Shown piece after piece: positions 56,641 to 64,000 of a stretch of DNA of 64,000 nt (positions within the stretch are counted from its first letter, which is position 1; every line of letters starts with the position of its first letter). The DNA is from Cryptomeria japonica. Lineage: Eukaryota; Streptophyta; Pinopsida; Cupressales; Cupressaceae. The translations under genes were made by a program, and so were the position numbers. The notes under the pieces were generated by a model. The model searched no databases and had not been told where the DNA came from. It saw nothing but the letters and a program-made list of their open reading frames with translations. The stretch spans positions 647,032,920 through 647,096,919 of the forward strand of contig NC_081405.1 in the NCBI RefSeq assembly GCF_030272615.1, written 5' to 3'.

Positions 56641-57878
56641 GATTAGGTTTGGATCTATTCTGGGCATATCAGCATAGAACCAAGCAAAATTGATTTGCTT
56701 TTCTATGAAGAATCTAATAAACTCTGGTTTTTCCTCTTCTATCAGTGATTCTGCTAGGTGTATGTTTTACCTTCTTCTTCTATACTGATGTTTATTGATT
56801 GAGTTGGCTCAATCAATATGGGTGGTTGCTCCTGATAGTGTTCAGGAAGAGTGTCAAGTCTCCCATCCTTAGGTGCCTTAAAAAGGTTTTCACCCTCAGA
56901 TGTGTCAATTATTTTGACTTTTTTGTGATCTAGTGCTACCATTGACTGGTTTTCAGCATTAGATCCTTTGTTTCTTTCATTTTTGTGACTGAGAGACTTG
57001 GCACCCTCCTGATTGTAGATATCATTATTTTGTTCACTGGTAGAGCTTGTTTTCAGGTTTACTGTACATAGGTAATGGACAATGGATTCATCATCTGGGA
57101 AAATAGGTATATCATGGTGTTCAGGTTCATCCTAGTCTATCAAATCAGGAAATACGAGCGGTAGAGAGTCATTTGGTGGGTCGAGGTTGGCTGCGGTAAG
57201 TGTCATGATAGAGGTATCATTAAGGCTGTCTAGGATGTTGGTTAAGGTAATGATATTGCCAAGGTCTTCGATGGTATCATCTTTCATGTATACTTATTTG
57301 TAGTGATGCTACTAGTTTTCCTTAACTTCGTAGATATGTTGTGGACCAAATTTAAGTAATAGAGACTTTGTGCCTTGTCCCTCCTAAGAAAGAGGTGTGT
57401 GTGAATGTATAGCGCCTTATGTGACATCCTTAGTAATATTTGAACAACTACCCCATTCATAGTCATTAGAATCAGTTTCATAAGTACTATCCTAGATTCT
57501 TTTAGTGCTACTGACAGATATGTTGTAGGGTGAGAAGAGATCTCTGATAATTAATACCAGTCTTATATTTTTTTCTGATTCTGAATCAGAGCCTTCTTGT
57601 ACCCTTTGCATTTGTTCATACATTGTTCCTCCTTGGGGAGTAATGATTTCTTTAGGTGGTGACTCTACCTTGTTTTGAATAGGTTCCTATACATAATGCA
57701 CTTTCTCATAAGATTATTCTTCCCTTTGAATGGTCAGTTCCTCTTGTCGTTTCTCTTTTTCCTAGTGTTCTCGCTCTTTCCTTGTTTTTTCTGCTGCTTG
57801 GTGTAGTGCCTCTTTTCATGAGTCCTCATTGTATTTCTTCTTTGTTTTCCACTGAGTTTTTTGATACTTATTTTGTTT
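56641..57878 (-). pseudogene. element C protease-RT linker, degraded
   Basis: Only short open pieces remain and no domain is recognisable. Its place between protease and RT is that of the variable linker in Tat polyproteins. Confidence 0.5.
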
Positions 57879-58790
57879 TTACCTTGGGGGTATGTTGTGT
57901 CCTATCCCAGTCTTGTTTTTTTCTTGAGAAAATTGTAAAGGAGGGTCTAGTGGTTCTATAATGCCTTCTTGATGTTTGCCTATAGGTCCTTTGCCATTGT
58001 ATCTCATTCGTTGCATGATCAGGAATCCTTTTCCATATTGTTGTGTTGGTATGGCTACCTCTCGAGTAGCAGCTCTGACTTCTCCCTCATCCTTGTATAG
58101 CCAACTAAGGATGTCTTTCTCTTCTAATTCATTTTCTAGTGTGCCCAATTGGATAAATTTACCATCAAACTTGGTGATAGGATGTGTTGCTTGATGCGTT
58201 GATGCTGAAGGTTGTCCATGAGATTTTGGTGATGTTGGCAATTTGGATAGACACATGGGTTCAAAAGAGTATTCTCCCATGCCTTGCTCTTTGATTTTCA
58301 TCTTTTGTTTGAAATCCATGGATAAAGATTTGAGCTTTTCTTGATGATGATCTAGTGCTGAGGAAGCTGGAGCTTCCATGTTGTGTGGAACCAGGTTATC
58401 TTGAGCGTCCCCCATAAAATTGGAATGTTGAAAGGGATTATTATCGACCAATATGGAAATCTCCTATCCATTATATGGGAATTTGACGCACTGATGGTAG
58501 GTTGAAGGCACTTCTTGCATTTCATGTATCCAAGGACGACCCAATAAAATATTTTATGTTGTCTATGTCTAAAACTTGGCACATAGTGTCCCTTTGTATC
58601 GGTCCTACCTGAATAGGTAGTATCACTGTTCCTTTGGATGATCTTTCTTCATCATCATAGGCCTTGATGGTGATATTTTTGTGTGGATCAATAGACTATT
58701 TAGAGAAGCCTAATGCATGGATAAGTTTTAAAGTATAGATATTGAGACCAGCTCCTCCATCTATTAATACTCTTTTAACTCGATGTTTGT
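57879..58790 (-). pseudogene. element C protease and G-patch-like segment
   Basis: Protease core VLIDGGAGLNIY (58740-58790) has the DGG variant common in Tat elements. Downstream, QVLDIDNIKYFIG fits the protease end. Then a glycine-rich GKGFLIMQRMRYNGKGPIGK is G-patch-like, as known in some retroelement polyproteins. Frame shifts occur between 58350 and 58700. Confidence 0.7.
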
Positions 58791-60991
58791 AGACTAAGCC
58801 TTCAATATGAAGGGGAGTATTATGTAGATGACTCAAAGAGATATTATCATGTTTGGAAAAGGTGAGATTATGAGGCCCTGTCATATGAGCCAACATGGCT
58901 TGAAATTTATCAATGTCCATATCTTGAGGCACATTTGTTTCAATGAGTGCTTGTTTTAAGATGTCCTTATGTATTGGTGAGAGTTTGAGTAACTTGAGTA
59001 TGGATATCTGAGTAGGAGTTCTTCGTAGTTGATTAACCAAATCATATTGAGTCTTGGGGATAGTGGGCAATGTTGATGTATGTTGTTTCAAGACGTATTT
59101 TTGAGCTCTGGTTCTCACATTGATTGATGTATGGGCTTGTTTGTCCTTGACCTTTATGACATTTATTTGGTTGTCATCTATTGATATATGATTGATGGTG
59201 TTATTGTATAGGTGATTTATGTGAGCTCCCCTTATATAGTTTGATGATGAAGCTCCTTCTTTGTTGTTATTCAAAGGAGAATTTTTAAAGGCGTCATGAT
59301 CACCATTTGTTTTGAGACCATCAACCGTTAAATCACCTCTATTGATCATATCTTGAACAATATTATTAAGCCTCATGCAATCATTTGTGTGATGTCCTTT
59401 GTTTCGATGAAAATCACAAAAATGCGAGTCATTCCACCAAGGTGGTTTGATATGGGGTTCAAAGTTGTTTATGGCTAGAAATGTGATAATCTTGTTTGCC
59501 ACGAGTTCGCGAAATGCTGATTCTAAGGTTTGCCCCAATGGTGTGTAGATGCATCTATTTGGGAAAGGGTTGGTGTAAACTCTTTGATTTGTATTATTCC
59601 CTCGGTTAGTGTTGTTGCCTTGGGTATTGTTGTTGGTGTTTGAAATTGAAGGTCCCTGATTGGTATTTTGTGAATAAGTGTTAGTGCCTTGGTTAACACT
59701 TTTTTGATTCTTGTTAGATTGTGGATTACATGATAAAGCTAATACTGGTTGTTTGGACTTCATATCATTAGCATAAACTCCTCCCTCATTAACAATGTTT
59801 TTCTTTCTGGTCCAGAATCTGGATTTGTCTAAAGTGTTGTTGTTGTTGTTTTGATTGTTAAAGGAGTGAGTATTGGATGAGTTAGTTCCTTCCTTAAAGA
59901 AATTCAATGTTCCTTTCTTAATGCAGGCTTCCTCTACTTGGATTCCGTTTTCGATCAACTTAGCAAAAATTGGTATCCATTCGAGGTTGAGTTGATAACT
60001 TATCTCAGTATTTAGATTGTCCATAAATATTTCCATCTTTTCCTTCTCAGGCACATCTCGAGGATATCTTGAAACCATACATCTCCAACGCTGAAGAAAC
60101 ACCATAAATGTTTCATTGTTTTTTTGTTTGGTATTACACACATCCAACATGGTGATCACGTGTTGAATATTATAAGAGTATTGTGTGATAAATTTGTTTA
60201 CCAACTCATCAAAGGATCTAATGGGAGGTGTAAGTTTATACTACCACTCCATTGTTTGCCCTCCAAAACTTCTTGAGAATAGACTCATTAAGTAAGTGTC
60301 ATCATGAGAAAATTATAAGCTTATGGTACAAAATTCCCGAACATGATCGTGGGGATCACTTTTACCATCATATTTGTCATATTTTGGTATATCGGAATTT
60401 GGGGGAAAAGGTATCATGTTTAAGCTCTTGTCAAAGGGGTAAGGACAAATTTCATCCAAGAAGTATCGCACCATGGTCCCCTGTTGCATATCCTGCATTT
60501 GTCTTTGCAACATTTGAATTTGTTGTGTAAGAGCGATCATGGGTGCATTTGTACGTTGAGGGAAAGCTTCTTCCCTTTCATTATCCCTAGTTCACGCATG
60601 GCTGTGTTCAGGTATGTTATGTTGTTCAGGTATGATTTCAGGGTCATGTGTTTCTTCTTCTCTCTGTTGTTCTTGATAGGAATAATTTCGAGTCCTTGTC
60701 CCAAAAAATTTGTTCGTCGACCTTCCTTTAATTTCTAGTATCAAAATCTTTAGGAAGTCTAACTCCTTTACTAGTAAGCATGAGCATATATTTTTCCTTG
60801 TCAGCTTCAATGAGTCTTTCCATGAGCTTTTGGAATGAGGGGTTTTCTTGACATTCTTGGAGAAGTTCCTCAGTGATCTCTATATCTTCCATATTAGTAT
60901 AATCAAAAGGGTTCGATAATCTACTACCCATACCTGACTCTGGTTGTGGTTCTCTTTGCTTGTTTATTTGAGAGCGAGTGACAATGGGCAT
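58696..60991 (-). pseudogene. element C Gag
   Basis: ATG at 60991 (MPIVTRSQINK). A frameshift near 60735, then one frame to 58696 with a few stops (for example 60313 TAA, 60241 TAG). The capsid region has ICPYPFDKSLNMIPFP, PKYDKYDGKSDPHDHV, SFDELVNKFITQYSYN and RWRCMVSRYP, the plant retrotrans_gag type. An Asn-rich low-complexity stretch follows, then CDFHRNKGHHTNDCMRL, a zinc-finger-like C..H..C segment. The last part runs into protease. Confidence 0.85.
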
Positions 60992-61824
60992 CTAGTAAAA
61001 TATTTTTGTGACAAAGGGGATAAAGTCTTCTTCTTCTCATTCAGGGGTTGGTGGTTCGGGTCAAGCTACATTATAAGTGATGCATATCTATGGGAATAAA
61101 GCGGGGTTAATCCTTCCTCCACGATTGAAGAGTTGGTTGAACGCTACTTTCTGAATGTAAGCTCTGATTCTTAAGGGATATTTGTCAAACTCATTTGATT
61201 TGCCTTGAAGATACAATCACATATGACGCAAGAATGTGCGATGTGATTTAAAAAGTTGGCGATTGATATAGAGAAACATATTCCATTTTGCAAGTTTTTT
61301 AGAACTAGGTTGTTTCTTCTTTAACTCAGTTTTATGATGAAGACTTGTTCTTCTCAAAATATGAGAAGTGGTCATACACGAATGATCAATGGTTTCCTTC
61401 GATGTTGGATTGTGATACTTTGTTTGAAAAACTCAAGCTTACTTCATCAAGTAGAGGTTTAGATTCACCCCCACGACAAAGCGTGTCAAATGATATGGAT
61501 AAGAGTCTTCTGATATGGAAAATCGATTTGACAACTCAAGGATTAAACTCGGTATTTTTTGTGATAGGATCCGTTTAGATGGCGGACCTTTTGATCAATG
61601 TGATGGTACTGTCTGATTTTGGTTGGATGAAGTCTTATCTTGAGCTAGTTTAAGATTTTGACAACTTTGTTCTAAGGATGCTTGCTTGATTTTGAAAATG
61701 TTTTCTCCAATGACTTGGTTGGATTCTGACCGGTGAGTTTGACAAAAGGTCCAGAAGGGTGTTTAGGACTGGTGATAAAATTTTCCAAAAATGCTTGGTT
61801 TACTCTCTATTTTTCTGTGTTTTT

Positions 61825-62200
61825 ACCATGCGCTAAAACAAAGACTGGATGTGCTATCCAATGATCTAGATGTGCTATAGGAAATTCCCGATGCGCTAAG
61901 TTGCCTATGTTATGTGCTAACTCAGAGTTGTGAAAACAGTTTATGACTGGAAAGGTTATGCGCTAATATGTCCTGATTAAGCGTTGTAGTTTAGACTGAA
62001 AGCACTAAGTTAAGCCTCCTATGCGCTATGTTGATGCTCAAAAGCGCTACTATGGTTTCACAAAGCACCACTGAAATGTTAACCAGTATGATAACTATTT
62101 ATGCCCTATTTTGATTGATGAAAGCGCTAAGGTCTGGTTTCTATGCGCTATTAAATGGTCAAGACACGCTAGGAGGTTGCTCCTATGCGCTAAACTGCCT
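61825..62200 (-). repeat. array of ATGCGCTA-like words (reverse complement of the 39965 array)
   Basis: About 15 copies and variants (TATGCGCTAA, GATGTGCTAT, AAAGCGCTAAGG, GACACGCTAGG) in 375 bp, all reading TAGCGCAT on the minus strand. Confidence 0.85.
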
Positions 62201-63574
62201 CGATTGCTTTGTTGTTGGCTATTTTTAGAAATATTAACTCTTGTTTTCTTTGATGGATGATTTTTCTGAAAATAACTTGAAAACACAGCATAAAAGAGAT
62301 AACCAATTTCGCCTATGCTAAACAAATAGTGAATGTTCTACGAGGATGTGTTCAAATCCCTATTGTTTTCACAGGTTTGGATACAAGTAAGACAAATTAG
62401 ATAGACTCTTTATTCAAGGGTCATCAACAATACCATAGCCCACTAGTCTTGATACTCCGTCAGCTCAAACAACCGTGTTAGCCCTAGGGGTGCCCATTTT
62501 TTTGCCATTTGCCATAAATTAACTCAAAGTGAATTGCTTCACAATTGAGTAGTTATCTTGGGAGATATATGGCGAGTAATCTTGGGGGCAGATTCTTCCC
62601 CACCCTTGCACTATGATATTGAAGATGTTTGGATACTGACTCGGCTCAAAGTTTCTATTTCTAAAGTTTTTAATCAAGCTTCCATTCGGTCTTTAGTGAT
62701 AAACTCCCTCGGGAGGCTTCCCAACCTTTAGAACAAAGGCTTTACATATCTTAAAGATACTAGGGGAAAGCTAATCACTGAGAAAAAACGTTGAAGGGAC
62801 TTTCGTCAACCTCCACTTTTGATTATATTGGGTTGGAACACTTGGTGATAAAGCCATTTACCACTTAGGTCGCTCCCCTCTCACCAACCATTTAAATGGT
62901 GCTCTAAGAGAAACTTGGGAGGGCAGGCCTACTAAAGGTTTTAAGTACTTGAAATGAAGAAAGCATGAAAGAGTGGTTTGGCTTTTTGATCACCCAATTA
63001 AGGGGAGAGCATATACCTTCCACTTTCGAGACAAAACAAACAATCCTCTTTTTAACCTTTAAGTCAATGATTTTCTAACTTCTATTTTGGAGATGTTTGT
63101 CCAACAAGCATGGTGTTCTTTTTAACCTTTCATAACAAAGTGTGTATTTCCAAAACCTTTGAAAAATAAGCTTAGTCAACAAAGTAAATCATGATTTGGT
63201 CAACAAAATTAAAGTCGACAGGGGAAAGCTTTCCCTCTTTGCTTTGCATAAAATGAAGATGAGGTTCTTTTTCCTTTGCACTGAATTTAAATTGATCCTT
63301 TTAGGCACCAAAGGAAGGTGAAGGGTATGTGTAGGATCATGGTGTGCCAAAACAGGCCCTTAAGTGGCAATGAAATTTCAGAAAAATCAGAGTTATGCAA
63401 CTTGACATGAAAATTTGAATAAGTTGTGAACATTATTTTTAAAATATGTAAGAAGAGAATATATAGAAAATTGAATGTAGTTTCTAAGCTACTAGTTGTT
63501 TTTTGGAAAAAAAAAATCCTATTTGATGAAAATTTTAAATTTCAATGCAGTCGTACTAAAATTTCAGGAAAAAA

Positions 63575-63870
63575 ATAAGAAGTAGACGTATGTCTGACCA
63601 CCCTAATCATAATAAAATCTTAATATTTTTTAAAAATATTTATAATACTAGTATTAGACTCATGTCTGGATGTGACACATATTTTTTTTAATTTTTTTAT
63701 GAATTAAATAATTATTTATGATTTTTTTACTACAGCTTTTCAGAAATTCAGAAACTCCTACGTCTAACCACCTTAACTTGGTCAAAACCTTATGAAATTT
63801 TTTTTAAAATTTTTTTTCCCTATAGTAGACAAAGCATAGGATGTGACGCATGTTTTGGTTTCAAAAAATG
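63575..63870 (+). repeat. imperfect direct duplication
   Basis: TACGTCTAACCACC at 63760 resembles GTATGTCTGACCACC at 63588. Each is followed about 75-100 bases later by GGATGTGAC(G/A)CAT. The copies are old and AT-rich between these anchors. Confidence 0.5.
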
Positions 63871-64000
63871 TTATACCGTTTGAAAGTTATGAGTGTTTTT
63901 CAATCAATATATCAATCAGGACTATTGTCAGAATTCAATTAGAAAATAAATAATAATTATTTACTAAAGTTGAAATAAGACAAGCCTTATATTGTTGGAA

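Larger units (their letters stand above)
37959..64000 (-). mobile_element. element C: Tat-lineage Ty3 retrotransposon, right end outside window
   Basis: Minus-strand order from right to left: untranslated leader (at least 3 kb), gag, protease, RT, RNase H, a second RNase H, integrase, an antisense PMD-like gene, polypurine tract, 3' LTR. The dual RNase H, YVDDLLASS RT core and DGGAG-type protease are Tat-lineage marks. The 5' LTR is not within the window. The interior is interrupted by a LINE (40566-41911) and copia element D (43257-50964). All its genes are damaged. Confidence 0.85.
60992..64000 (-). other. element C untranslated leader (5' LTR not reached)
   Basis: At least 3 kb upstream of gag without a convincing gene, consistent with long leaders in Tat elements. 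It contains the inverted TAGCGCAT array at 61825-62200 and an imperfect duplication at 63575-63870. That the whole segment belongs to C is inferred, since the 5' LTR is not in view. Confidence 0.5.

Overview
This window is repeat DNA from a large plant nuclear genome. I found no convincing host gene, RNA gene, CRISPR array or bacterial feature. The evidence is stacked LTR retrotransposons with plant-type initiator-Met primer sites (TGGTATCAGAGC), a chromovirus, a Tat-lineage Ty3 element with two RNase H domains, a Ty1-copia element, an L1-type LINE relic, long microsatellites and a plant mobile domain (PMD) relic. Nested old LTR elements at this density suggest a large, slowly purged genome such as a gymnosperm; the species is not identifiable by eye.

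Layout. 1-2140: unassigned DNA ending in a TA/CA microsatellite. 2141-12740: a roughly palindromic structure with outer inverted arms (about 2431-2590 against 10995-11115 plus 12470-12520) around several kb of GA/CT-rich DNA. Two elements sit in it: a non-coding copia-like element H (3426-6244) and a solo LTR G (11116-12469). Both have 5-bp target duplications and an unoccupied paralogous site within the window. 13194-27645: element A, a large retrotransposon without polymerase (minus strand) that encodes a coiled-coil/zinc-knuckle ORF1 and an unfamiliar ORF2 of about 1,016 codons. ORF2 is split by chromovirus B (15950-23834, minus strand). 28084-31990: a second microsatellite, a decayed LTR-like region and a degenerate 120-bp tandem repeat. 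31993-34253: solo LTR E of the A family (plus strand), itself split by solo LTR C1. 34281-34980: a 234-bp satellite trimer. 37959 to the right edge: element C, a Tat-lineage Ty3 element (minus strand) whose 5' LTR is outside the window. It is interrupted by a LINE (40566-41911) and copia element D (43257-50964).

How the parts relate. A and D share primer site, a 29-nt polypurine end and an LTR motif, so a D-like element could have mobilised A. Between integrase and 3' LTR, element C carries an antisense PMD-family reading frame with an RG/RGG-rich tail. Its reading frame survives across the D insertion and is broken mainly by TAG/TGA codons. Internal stops in A, B, C, D and the PMD relic mostly look like CAG/CAA/CGA to TAG/TAA/TGA changes, as expected from deamination of methylated cytosines in silenced DNA. 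Element C also has two arrays of a TAGCGCAT-like word, in opposite orientation, near its two ends.
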